Shown piece after piece: positions 12,801 to 22,410 of a DNA stretch of 64,000 nt. Source of the stretch: Thunnus maccoyii (lineage: Eukaryota > Chordata > Actinopteri > Scombriformes > Scombridae); the NCBI RefSeq assembly GCF_910596095.1, contig NC_056537.1, positions 808,574 to 872,573 on the forward strand. Direction: 5' to 3'. The notes below the pieces were generated by a model. The model worked only from the letters and a program-made list of their open reading frames with translations. It had not been told where the DNA came from and did no database searches. The first letter of the stretch is position 1; each line of letters opens with the position of its first letter. Made by a program: the position numbers and the translations under genes.

Positions 12801-15800
12801 TTTATCTGAAGCTGATATGAAGCTTACTATCCTTCCACCTGCAGCTCAACAGGGAAACACGAAGAGGGAATTTGATGCTGACTGCTGGTTTAACACACTG
12901 GGAACACTGGGGACACTGGGAACACTGGGAACTGGTCCTTTTTTAAACCTGTGATCAGCTGTTTCTGTTCCGTGAGGCGGCGTCTGACATGTTGCGTAAT
13001 CGTGTGTTTGGTTTTCTTCAGTTGAGTCGTAACTCAACTGCTAATTAGAAACTATCAAAACCTTCCACTATATATATATATTTTTATCTTTTACCCATGA
13101 TCCTCGGCTGCAGACGCTGTGTCGCCATGTTTTTGCTGAATTCACTTGACAGTGAAAATAAGTTTCTCGTCGTAATAATCTGGAGCTTCTGCTCGCCTTC
13201 AGCGGCACACGAGACAGAGAGTTGTTTGCAGCTCAGTTATTGGCTGTTCTTGCTGAAATGCATCTTGGGAGTCGTAGTTTCATGTCGATCAGAGAACCGA
13301 GTCACTGAACAGCCTGAAACTCTTCACTTCTGCTTTCCACAGATCTGATGGGTCAACACAGACGGCGTGGGCGGGGCCGGAGGAGGAACGCCATGCCCGA
13401 CTTTTCGGACAACGTTCAGGGAAACGACTACGAGGTGAGGAAGAGGAAGAGGAGGAGGAAGGGCTGCGGTGTTCAGAAACACGACGCCTTAAACTCACTG
13501 TAGATGTTTTTATTGATTCAAACACCTGCACAACAAAAACACACTTCTGTTTGTTTGTTTGTTTGTTTATTGGTGCAGACATAAAGACCAGACACTATAA
13601 CAAACAAATAAACAAACAAACAAAAACAAATTAACTATTAAAGCTGCGAGCAGCGTTGGTCGGGACCTCGCTCTCTGGCCCGACAGGATCATTTTGCTTT
13701 TTAAAAATGAGAGATATTTCTTACAAGTGTGGTGTGCTTTTATTTTGAAAGTTTGATTGACATGTGTACTGTCAGGTGTGTAGAGACAATAAGTAACTGC
13801 AGCTGGACACAGAAAAATACTCATATATTTGAATGGAGAGTGTGAGTGAACCCACACCTTTTTGAACATTTATTGCTTCCACATAGTTTTAGATACAAAC
13901 TTCATTTGAACTTTAAATGAGTCACGAGACTTTGACCTACAAATCTTGAATTTACATGTTTTTTCTATCTTTTATTGTTTTTGAGATATTAGAGTGTGAG
14001 TTTTAAAGTCTTTTCTTGCTCCTCCTGTGATTTTATAATGAGTGTGTATTGCGGAATGTTTCACAGCACTGAGGGAGTGACATCACCAGGAGCAGTTGGA
14101 GAGGAGGATTTTAGAGTACGCTTCTTGTGAAATCTCCTCATAAATCCCATGACTTTGGCCAAATCTAACATTAAAAATCATATTTTAGTAGGAAATTTCG
14201 TTGAGAATCCATTGATACAGGTTTGAAAGTGGTCAGACTTATAGTTTAGACGTCAGAAGCTTCTGTTTGACACAAAGTTCATGCCCATAGATTGCCTCCC
14301 CACTGGTTTACATTGTAAGGGTGATGTGGCACTGCAACTTTCAGGGCTTATAAAATCTAAACCATTCGAGTTATTACAAAGTTTTAACAACTTTTTTTCA
14401 GCATAGTGTCATAAGTCATCTATTAAAGTTTGAAGCTGATACCATCAACGCTCTAGGAGGAGATAGTGTTTGTTCGGGGGCCAAAATTGGGGCAAAGTCT
14501 TATTTTGAAAGGCTAATTGCAGACTTCCTGTTGGATTTAGGTCAGGGGTGTCAGTGTATGATTTGTAGGTCTTGATGAGACGAATAATTGAATTTTGGTT
14601 TGATCTCGCTACGACATTCCTAGGGGCCGTGGCGGCCATTTTAGTTACATAGGTGGCGCTAGAGAGCACATTTTGGAGTTTTTGAGCATGTTTAGGGGTC
14701 AAATTAAGGGTTTAAGTAGCGTAATAATAAAGAAAGAAACAAACAAACAAACACATGAAAAACAATCGGGTCCTCGCCCTTAGACAGGGTCCCTAATAAA
14801 GGAAAATGAAAATAATTGTTAGCTGCAGTCTGAGGAAACAACAGCTCATTTTACCAACAAACTGTTGAAGAAGAAAATCTAAATCTGAACATGTTTTAAG
14901 AGCTTTCAGTAATAATTCATGTTAAAACCTTTTAATCCAGAATCTGTGAATGAAGCAGCAGTCAGTCGACAGTAACAGCTGCCGCCAACGTTATTCAATA
15001 AAAATCATCTACACGCTACAAAATCATGTGTCTGACATGTTTTATCCTTTTAAAAGTATTAAAATCCTTCAGACGTCTGTTCTCACTGTTTGTGTCACAC
15101 GTGTGTAAACCGGATACTGGACCGTGATTGGCTCCAAACTGGTTGTGATGTCACAAATCCTGCAGGTGCGTCCAGGTGTTAAATGAGATGTAAGATGAGA
15201 ACAACAAACAAACAAACAAACAAACAAACGCTGCTGTTATTCTGGAGTTAAAACCAGGAAACAACAAGCAGCAGGTTTCAGGTTCTCCAGGTTCTTCAGG
15301 TTCTCCAGGTTCTCCAGGTTCTCCAGGTTCTTCAGGTTCTCCAGGTTCTCCAGGTTCTTCAGGTTCTTCTTCTCGTGTCTTTCAGGCTCTTCTGGAGTTC
15401 GAGGAGCGTCAAGGTGCCGTCGTGTCCAAAAAGTTGACTCGGAGGGAAATCCAGAGATTTCCCACCAAAACCTTCCAGTCCACCGGCGGCGGCGGCGGGA
15501 ACACGCAGTGAGTCCAGCTGCTGGTCACATGACTGAACATGTTCTCAGCTGCCATCAGCTGTGTTTCTCAGTCTGTCTGCTGATTGGTCCGCAGGTGTCA
15601 GATCTGTTTCTGCGACTACAGTGACGGGGAGAAGCTGAGGATGCTGCCCTGTTTCCATGACTACCACGTCAAGTGTATCGACCGATGGTTAAAGGTAACA
15701 CAACGGCTCTCACTAACACACACACACACACACACTAACACACACACACTCACACTAACACACTCACACACACTAACACACACACACACACACTAACACA

Positions 15801-16467
15801 CACACACACACACACACACTAACACACACACTCACACACTAACACACACTAACACACACACTCACACACACACTAACACACACTAACACACACACACACA
15901 CTAACACACACTCACACTAACACACACACTAACACACACACACACACTAACACTCACACACACACTCTCACACACACACACACACTCACACACACTCACA
16001 CTAACACACACACTAACACACACACACACACTAACACTCACACACACACTCTCACACACACTCTCTCACACACTCTCACACACACTCTCACACACACACA
16101 CACACACTCACACTAACACACACACACTCACACTAACACACACACACACTAACACACACACACACACACTAACACACACACACACTTTCACACACAGACA
16201 CACACACTAACACACACACACTCACACTAACACACACACACACACTAACACACACACACACTTTCACACACACACACACACACACTAACACACACACACT
16301 CACACTAACACTCTCACACACACTTTCACACACACTAACACACACACACTCACACTAACACTCTCACACACACTCTCACACACACTCTCTCACACACTCT
16401 CACACACACTCTCACACACACACACACACACTAACACACACACACACACACACACTAACACACACAC

Positions 16468-16509
<42 letters not shown>

Positions 16510-16603
16510 CTCTGAATCTACAGATTAAAAATGAAAACATTTATTCAGAAATGTTTACTGTGAAACATTCGTCTGTCTGTGCGTCTGGTTTAAAGGAATA
16601 TTT

Positions 16604-16635
<32 letters not shown>

Positions 16636-17190
16636 TTTCCTGTCTAAATATGAAACTACAGCTTCTTAGCTTAGCTTAGCATACAGACAGGAAACAGAGG
16701 GAAACTGCTAGCCTGGCTCCGTCTCTCCATCGACCAGCTGAAACAATCAGACTGTAGATCAGTTCACCTTCCCGCCTCAGTGATCAATAAGTCATTATTA
16801 ACGAGTCATTAACGAGTCTTAACGAGTCATTAACGAGTCACCATCTTCATCCCAACCAAACACTCGGATCCAGACTGAAACATCTCAGCAGCTGAACTCT
16901 GTGTTTGCTGCTGATTAGTAAAGGTTAGCATGCTAACACGCTAATGCAGTGAACATCATCAGTCTCACATGTGACGCTTCGATGTTTCCGACTTGATAAT
17001 AAACTGAATATTTTAGTGTTTGGGTGAAATTGTCTCCGTTTGCTTTTCTTCAGTTATGTTCAGTGAGTCTAACGAGTCTAATGAGTGTTTTAACGTTTAC
17101 TTCCTGTCTCTCTTACAGGATAACACCACCTGTCCGATCTGCAGAGCCAACCTGGCCGACAGCGACTCCCCCGGCACCTCTGACCTCTGA
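9835..17190 (+). CDS. RING-H2 E3 ubiquitin-protein ligase with SIM-like and UIM-like motifs, 10 coding exons
   Basis: Exons: 9835-9968, 11023-11080, 11260-11665, 12232-12323, 12398-12469, 12575-12653, 13343-13434, 15386-15507, 15595-15694 and 17119-17190; 408 aa, all GT-AG, frame continuous. The ATG has an ideal context (CGCCATGG). Order of elements: acidic N-terminus; LSIIVPE (36-42), a SUMO-interacting-like motif; a basic stretch KRRRRRR (50-56), probable NLS; a Ser-rich region with a run of 13 Ser from a TCC tract; IIISDDEE (204-211), hydrophobic then acidic, a textbook [15 protein letters not shown] (219-230), UIM-like; a His-rich segment; a pre-RING helix [12 protein letters not shown]; and a C-terminal RING-H2 with C353, C356, C371, H373, H376, C379, C390 and C393. 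The RING resembles RLIM/RNF38/RNF44/Arkadia-type ligases, but I could not assign an orthologue. Function inferred: nuclear ubiquitin ligase that may read SUMO chains. AATAAA lies at 17383-17388. Confidence 0.88.
9954..10173 (+). repeat. 41-bp tandem repeat that includes the intron 1 splice donor of the RING gene
   Basis: The unit runs from CAGAAACA(C/T)(C/T)CAG through GTAACGTTAACACAACTCTG to the next CAGAAACATTCAG. The first unit begins inside exon 1 (CCCAGAAACACCCAG), so the array has copied the exon end plus its donor. GTAACG or GTAGCG donors sit at 9969, 10010, 10051, 10092 and 10133, exactly 41 bp apart. Confidence 0.85.
10388..10735. repeat. 30-bp minisatellite, about 11.5 copies
   Basis: The unit contains TATAATCTGGGATTAGACAA followed by ACCCGGTTT(C/T). 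Copies differ mainly by C/T at one position and CCTGG/CCCGG near the ends. Because 30 is a multiple of three, the array is open in several frames; the long minus-strand reading frame over it is a by-product. It lies in intron 1 of the RING gene. Confidence 0.9.
11100..11235. repeat. Short GC-rich tandem repeat before exon 3 of the RING gene
   Basis: About three to four copies of CTGACTGTGACGGTCGGCGT and onward, roughly 31 bp long, end within 25 bp of the exon 3 acceptor TTCTGTCGTCAG (exon starts at 11260). Confidence 0.7.
11871..12076. repeat. Foldback (inverted) repeat with 37-bp perfect arms
   Basis: The left arm at 11871-11907 (starting CGGAGGGGAGAGCGAGTGTC) is the exact reverse complement of the right arm at 12040-12076. 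The inner flanks, pyrimidine-rich (TCTTCCTCCCCTCC) and purine-rich (GAGGAGGAGGAGG), extend the pairing imperfectly, and the outer flanks (GAGGAGAGAGAGAG versus CTCTCTCTCTCTTC) extend it further. The loop contains a CT tract. It lies in intron 3 of the RING gene (11666-12231), so the pre-mRNA could form a long hairpin. Confidence 0.9.
12660..13040. repeat. Dispersed repeat, family with GGGAACACTGGGAACTGGTCC
   Basis: The phrases GATCCTTCATAATGACC, GACTGCTGGTTTAACACACTGG and GGGAACACTGGGAACTGG recur at about 48,950-49,195, 50,430-50,525, 52,080-52,170 and 56,040-56,180. The short direct repeat GGGAACACT varies in number between copies. Non-coding; lies in intron 6 of the RING gene. Confidence 0.65.
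13625..14815. mobile_element. Interspersed element of about 1.2 kb, family not assigned
   Basis: The left end AAAGCTGCGAGCAGCGTTGG leads into CGGGACCTCGC; the right end carries CGGGTCCTCGCCCTTAGACA followed by GGGTCCCTAATAAAG, preceded by AAACAAACAAACAAAC. Teleost genomes contain many elements with these phrases (GCTGCGAGCAGC, GGTCCTCGC, CCCTAATAA), so I read it as one copy. No open transposase frame was found. It occupies intron 7 of the RING gene. Confidence 0.6.
15268..15372. repeat. Minisatellite of CAGGTTCTC/CAGGTTCTT units, 9 bp
   Basis: About eleven 9-bp units of CAGGTTCTC or CAGGTTCTT end just upstream of the exon 8 acceptor TCGTGTCTTTCAG of the RING gene. Every unit contains CAGGTT, a 5'-splice-site-like hexamer, and the pyrimidine-rich units may contribute to the acceptor's tract. 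Confidence 0.8.
15710..16505. repeat. Compound (CA)n/CTAACACA microsatellite, about 800 bp
   Basis: Uninterrupted blocks of CA alternate with CTAACACA, CTCACA and CTTTCACA variants. It begins about 15 bp after the intron 9 donor (TTAAAG|GTAACA) of the RING gene. Higher-order repetition (blocks of CACTAACACACACACACTCA) suggests repeated local duplication. Confidence 0.95.
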
Positions 17191-17490
17191 CCTCTGACCT
17201 CACAGCGTTTCTACTGTTTTTGTACCGACGGGTTCAGTCTCTTCCCGCCGACAGCGACTAAGTTTACTTGAAGACGTGAGTCGGCGTTTCTTGTCGGATG
17301 AAGGACGACTCATCAACTCACAGCTCGTCTTTTTATACTTTTATTTTAAACGTTTCTTCGCTGCTGAATCGACTCTCGAAACAATAAAACGTTGAAGCTG
17401 CTTTTTTTTGTCGTCTGGTGTTTTTCTGAGACTGAAATAAACAGAAAGGTTTTTCTCTCATGTTTTAGTGTCTGTCTGGTTTTTTTTTCG

Positions 17491-18387
17491 TCAGTCGTCA
17501 TAGTAACGTTTCTTCATGGCTCGGTACTTCCGCAGGTAGTAAAGCGCCTCCAGCTCTCGGGCCACGAACTCTCCTCGAGCGATCATCTCTTTGATCCGCT
17601 CCGGGTCCTGGACCTGCTTGTTCTTAGTGAACGCCGCTCTCAGACGGTCCCTGAAGTAGTCGCCGCCTTTGGGATACTCGCGTCCGAGGTAGAGGAGCTG
17701 CGGAGCGACAGAGAGGAGACGTTCAGGTCACATGATCGGCTGAAACCAGCTCAGCTGTTGCTGTTTTTATTTAAATTTAATATTTTGGGTTTTTCAGGAC
17801 GGATTAATTGTGAGAAACGTTAATATATTTTTATTTCTGGTGTTTAATTACATTTAAAATACATTTCTGATTGAAAACAGTTTATTAATATGTGAAGATA
17901 TTTTTCACGTTTTAACGAGTTCTCGTTATTTTTTCCCACCAAATGAAACTTTTGGAAACTTTCCTGATGGAATCTGCAGCCGTCTGATGTTTTCATGTGA
18001 ATTTAATTCATTATATTAAAATTTAAAGCTGCAACTAACAATTATTCTCATTATTGATTCATCTCTTTAATTATTTCCTGTGTTTCCTAAAGTCCAGGAT
18101 GACGTCATCTTCAGTCAATCAATTATTCAAATAGTTGGATTTTCATTTTCATTGGCAAATAATTGATTAATCAACTAATTGTTGCAGCTCCAACATCATC
18201 AGTTATATTATATTACTGTTGTATTCTGACTGAAATCTGATATCATAATCAATAACTTCAGTTTGAAGGTTTTATCAGCTGCAGATATTCTGATTGAGCT
18301 GACAAATAAAAACCGACGAAGAAGAATCTTCTACAAACTCACGTTTTTATAGAGTCGAACCACTTCCGCCCTCAGCGGGTTGGCCAT
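17491..18387 (-). CDS. ETFRF1: Electron transfer flavoprotein regulatory factor 1 (LYR-motif protein 5)
   Basis: Two coding exons on the minus strand: 18387-18343 ([15 protein letters not shown]) and 17697-17491 (from [12 protein letters not shown] to [15 protein letters not shown] at 17493-17491), 83 aa in all. Both splice sites are canonical (AAC|GTGAGT and GTCGCTCCGCAG|CTC). The protein carries the LYR-type motif LYK at 12-14, then LGREYPKG and the C-terminal [15 protein letters not shown] that mark LYRM5. ETFRF1 is a small mitochondrial-matrix protein that binds the electron-transfer flavoprotein and displaces its FAD, lowering electron flow from fatty-acid and amino-acid oxidation. A noncoding first exon ends at 19615 (TGACAG|GTAGG) and splices to 18400 (TGTGTCAG|CTGCTG), 13 bases before the ATG. 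The only close poly(A) signal (TTTATT on the plus strand, 17340-17345) lies inside the 3'UTR of the facing RING gene. Confidence 0.93.
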
Positions 18388-18796
18388 CGTCCCCCAGCAG
18401 CTGACACACTGAGGATGATGATGATGATGATGATGAAGAGTTACAGCAGCAGGAGACGAAGAAACAAATATTAAAGTATTAAAATATAGACAAGAACTAA
18501 ATAAACTGACTCCAATATAAAAAATACACAAATAAATAAAACTGGAGACACAACTGGAACTAATCTAATATTTACTGAGTAAACAAACAAATAAACAAAT
18601 ATTCAGATGCAACCAGCAGCTTCTACTAGATGACGTCAGTCCAACATCGTTCATGTTTACAATAATAACAATAACAACAATAATAATAATAAAACTTTTG
18701 TCTTAACAAACAGATGTAACACGACACGCTTCACACAACATTTTTAAAAATTCAAATGCAAGAATTTTAGAAACATAACAGAAGATCAAACATTAA

Positions 18797-18799
<3 letters not shown>

Positions 18800-18850
<51 letters not shown>
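18800..18850. repeat. (TA)n microsatellite
   Basis: About 25 TA units run from 18800 to 18848 and continue into TGTATGTATATATG. It lies in the 5'UTR intron of ETFRF1 and can form a cruciform. Confidence 0.95.
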
Positions 18851-18857
<7 letters not shown>

Positions 18858-19079
18858 ATATGTGATGCAGCAGGTTTATGTGGCATAAATATAACAAACA
18901 TCAGTTTCTTACACTTTATTTTGAATGTTTAACTTCCGGTTTCTGATTCATTATGTCAAATATAAATTAAAACTATAATGTGAGAAACTAAAAACAGAAT
19001 TAATTTTCAGGTTTTCAGTCGATACAGAAACATTTCAGACATGTTGACAGAAGGTTTTCTGTTTATTGATTTATGACTG

Positions 19080-19420
19080 AATTAGAGCTGCACTGATTAG
19101 CCGATTAATTGATTAGTCGCCAACTATTAAATTAATCACCAACTTTTTTATTTCTGATAATTGATTAATTTGTTTTGAGTCATTTTTTAAAGAACAAATT
19201 GTCCAAACTCTCTGATTCCAGCTCGTTAAATGTGAATATTTTATGACATTAAACTGAATCTATGCGGGCAAAACAAGACGTTGATGACGTCATCTTGGGT
19301 TTAAATGTAGTGGAGTATAAATTAGCATTAAAATAAAATACTGAAGTAAAGAACAAACACCACAAACTGTACTTCAGTACAGTAATAGAGTAAATGTACG
19401 TAGTTACTTTGCACCGCTGC
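19080..19420. repeat. Two adjoining dispersed repeats in the ETFRF1 intron
   Basis: GAGCTGCACTGATTAGCCGA through GTTTTGAGTCATTTTTT is a copy of the fish repeat also seen at about 18,020-18,190, 40,530-40,640 and 54,330-54,640. It is followed by TGTACTTCAGTACAGTAATA, related to the element near 2,880. No coding content. Confidence 0.6.
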
Positions 19421-19654
19421 TGTTCTCAGACTTTAATTAAAATGTCAACAGATGAGTGTAAATGAAGGAATCCGGAGTTCGAGAGTTTAAAACCTGAATG
19501 TGACTGAAGCTAACACCTGAGCTAACACGCTAACTGAGACTCTGAAACAGGAATTATGATGAATAAATACAGATCGTGATGTTAGCAGCGGTGTTAATGC
19601 AGTTTGTGTCCTACCTGTCAGGGTGAACTCTGCTCTCTGACCGAAGTGCATCTG

Positions 19655-19797
19655 CTAACCGAGCTAAGCTAACTTCTGTTTGCTAACAGAGCTAAGCTAA
19701 CTTCTGTCTGCTAACAGAGCTAAGCTAACTTCTCTCTGCTAACCGAGCGAAGCTAACTTCTCTCTGCTAACCGAGCTAAGCTAACTTCTGTCTGCTA
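19655..19797. repeat. 28-bp tandem repeat at the ETFRF1 5' end
   Basis: Five units of GCTAAGCTAACTTCTGTCTG plus CTAACAGA lie just upstream of the noncoding ETFRF1 exon that ends at 19615, so they are in its 5'UTR or core promoter. The GCTAA hexads resemble those at the SYCP3 start and at 35,640-35,685. Confidence 0.8.
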
Positions 19798-20057
19798 AAA
19801 CCGACTAACTCGTCTTATGTCAGTTTGTGACGTTGGTTTATCTGAAAGGTCTGCAGTGACGTCAGCGGCCACTTTATGAACAGACGCGTTAAAATGTTTG
19901 TTAATGTTTAAACTTTTGTAACGAGCTCCGTGTTTAAAAGGTAAACAACCAAAGAGTCGAACAGGTTGAGATGATAATCCTCCAACACACACACAAACTG
20001 TCTGAAGGCTCCGCGCATGCGCACAGCTGCCTCCGTTGTTCAAAAACCAACCAATTG

Positions 20058-20160
20058 GTCACGTTAGTTTATTTAGAAACGGTTCCAAAGACTAATAACA
20101 ACATCATGTTTTCATTCTCTGGAGAGCAGTTCAGTGTAATGCAGACGCCTCCACATATAC
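20058..20160 (+). repeat. Dispersed repeat family with GAGAGTAGTTCTGTGTAAG, copy 1
   Basis: TCACGTTAGTTTATTTAGAAACGG through CTCTGGAGAGCAGTTCAGTG is a diverged copy of a family also found at 25,540-25,880 (two tandem parts), 26,540-26,690 and 36,585-36,740. All copies are in the same orientation here. The longer copies continue through CGCTACTGAGCATGTGCAGG and CTTCACCAGCTTGTTGTGCT. No coding content. Confidence 0.7.
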
Positions 20161-20220
20161 AAATAAACTGAGACAGAGAGTAAAACAAGTATTAACAAGT
20201 ATCAACTACATAAAAACACT

Positions 20221-20292
20221 GATATATTATATTATATTATATTATATTATATTATATTATATTATATTATATTATATTATATTATATTATAT
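20221..20292. repeat. (ATATT)n microsatellite
   Basis: About 14 perfect pentanucleotide units lie in the intergenic region between ETFRF1 and DRD4. A separate (ATC)n tract of about 13 units follows at 20446-20486. Confidence 0.95.
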
Positions 20293-20446
20293 AAGAGGAT
20301 GTAAACGCCGTCGTTTCCTCTCTGCTGCCACAAATGAAAACATGTTTAGTGAAATGAGTTTGTCTGTTTGTCTCGTATCATCAGAATGTTGTGGAACAGA
20401 AAACACTTTGTCTTCTTCATCCTGCGTTTGGTTTCTGATGAACGTC

Positions 20447-20486
<40 letters not shown>

Positions 20487-20883
20487 GGTCACTTCAGCTT
20501 CGTCTCTGCTGCTGCAGGATGTTTCTGTTCGAAACATCAACTAATCCAGTGTGATCATGAAAACTTTACTGACTGAACACGTTCAGGTTTCTCTCAGAGT
20601 CATTAAACAATAAAAAGATTAAATCAAGATAATATGATGATCCTTCATAACTATCAGCCAACACTGAACTACAACAGAAATCCACTGTCGTGTCTGTGAT
20701 GATCGGATCCTGAAGGAAGTTTCCAGATGTGCTAAAGAACATCTGGCAGGAATGATGTAGAAACATCAGGATCTGTATATAAACTACAGACACATCTGGA
20801 CTGGTTTGTGACCATGGATCCATGTTTGTAGTGAACAAACTCCATCTGTGTCTGGAGCATTCCCACTTCATTCAAACCCAACA

Positions 20884-21290
20884 GTGACCACCTGGCAACA
20901 CCATAGCAACCGTTCAGCAACAACCCCAGCCATATCAACAGCATAGCAACCGTTCAGCAACAACCTCAGCCATATCAACACCATAGCAACCGTTCAGCAA
21001 CAACCCCAGCCATATCAACACCATAGCAACCGTTCAGCAACAACCCCAGCCATATCAACACCATAGCAACCGTTCATCAACAACCCCAGCCATATCAACA
21101 CCATAGCAACCGTTCAGCAACAACCCCAGCCATATCAACACCATAGCAACCGTTCATCAACAACCCCAGCCATATCAACACCATAGCAACCGTTCAGCAA
21201 CAACCTCAACCATATCAACAGCATAGCAACCGTTCAGCAGCAACCCCAGCCATATCAACACCATAGCAACCATTCAGCAACAACCCCACA
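20884..21290. repeat. 40-bp minisatellite, about 10 copies
   Basis: The unit is CCATAGCAACCGTTCAGCAA followed by CAACCCCAGCCATATCAACA. Variants are mainly CAGCAA/CATCAA and CCATAG/GCATAG. It lies between ETFRF1 and DRD4, 1.1 kb upstream of the DRD4 start codon. Confidence 0.92.
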
Positions 21291-21751
21291 TAGCAACGCC
21301 TCAGTAACCACGTGATAACACTGAGAACTAAGCAGCCTCATTCTCAATAAGGTTGTAATGAGCTGTAATGAGCGTTGCAGCCTGCAGGAGGCGCTGGCAG
21401 CTCTTCAGACTGACACTGACTGATCTGTTGAATGATTTGATATGTGAACCTTATTAAATATGAGTATTAAAGTGTAACTCTGCCTCCACTGATGTGAATG
21501 TGTTTCTGTGTAAATCCAGATGTTGAACAGCAGCAGAGGATTCACTCTACACTGTAAAAAATGTCCCACCAACATGTTTCCATGAACCAAAAGCTCGTCT
21601 TCATTGAAAAATAAAGTTCCTGATGATCAATTAATGAACAGCTTTCATGTTTTTTGGCCGAATTTAAAGGCGTACAATATGGGCAATTTAATTGATATTT
21701 TAAATGATGTTCATTTCACTGTTGCTGTGCTTGTGACACATTTACCGTCCT

Positions 21752-21752
<1 letters not shown>

Positions 21753-21818
<66 letters not shown>
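21753..21818. repeat. (CA)33 microsatellite upstream of DRD4
   Basis: A perfect CA run about 590 bp upstream of the DRD4 start codon. The sequence right of it becomes GC-rich and is the likely DRD4 promoter and 5'UTR (about 21,900-22,410). Confidence 0.95.
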
Positions 21819-21820
<2 letters not shown>

Positions 21821-22410
21821 TGTCTCCTGCTGGAGCTCAAGGACTGAAGGACACCGTAAAGCGCAGCTGATAAGCGGCTTTAAACGGTTAATTTGGCCCC
21901 GGTGGCCTTCAGCAGGCTGCAGGTAAACGCAGCCGCAGCCCGACTCACTGAGCTCGGTCTCAGCAGAGACGCTCCGGATGCTCTTCAGTCCTCAACATGA
22001 GCTTTAACGGAGGAAACATCTCATCATCCGCAGCTTTCTGTCATTTTAGGATTTTAACGCGTCTTTGAATCAGCTGATTTTCATCTTCAAAACACAAAAT
22101 GTTCCTTTTCAAGAAGACAGGCGGAACTTTATTAGCATCTGTTTAATAACTATGAGTTAACGGTGTGAATGTGTGTTTTACTTTGTGAATAAGACCGAGT
22201 TCCACCTGTTTCCATCCAGTTTTACGCGGAGTCTTTTGCGTAAAGTGCGCAGCGGCGCCCTGGAGCTCCACAGCACAGTCTGGTAGAGTCTCCGGGACAC
22301 CGTGATGAGACTGCAGTGCGGGGACCAGAGTCCTGCCCGGCCTTCATGAGAGGCCGCTGGCCGCGCTGCTGTGGCTCGGACCGGGACGGAGCGGAGGAGC
22401 CGCGGCGGAG

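Noticed and set aside
20884-21290. CRISPR-like array
   Set aside because: The 40-bp units are contiguous with no unique spacers and the host is a vertebrate; it is a minisatellite. The same applies to 52385-54315.
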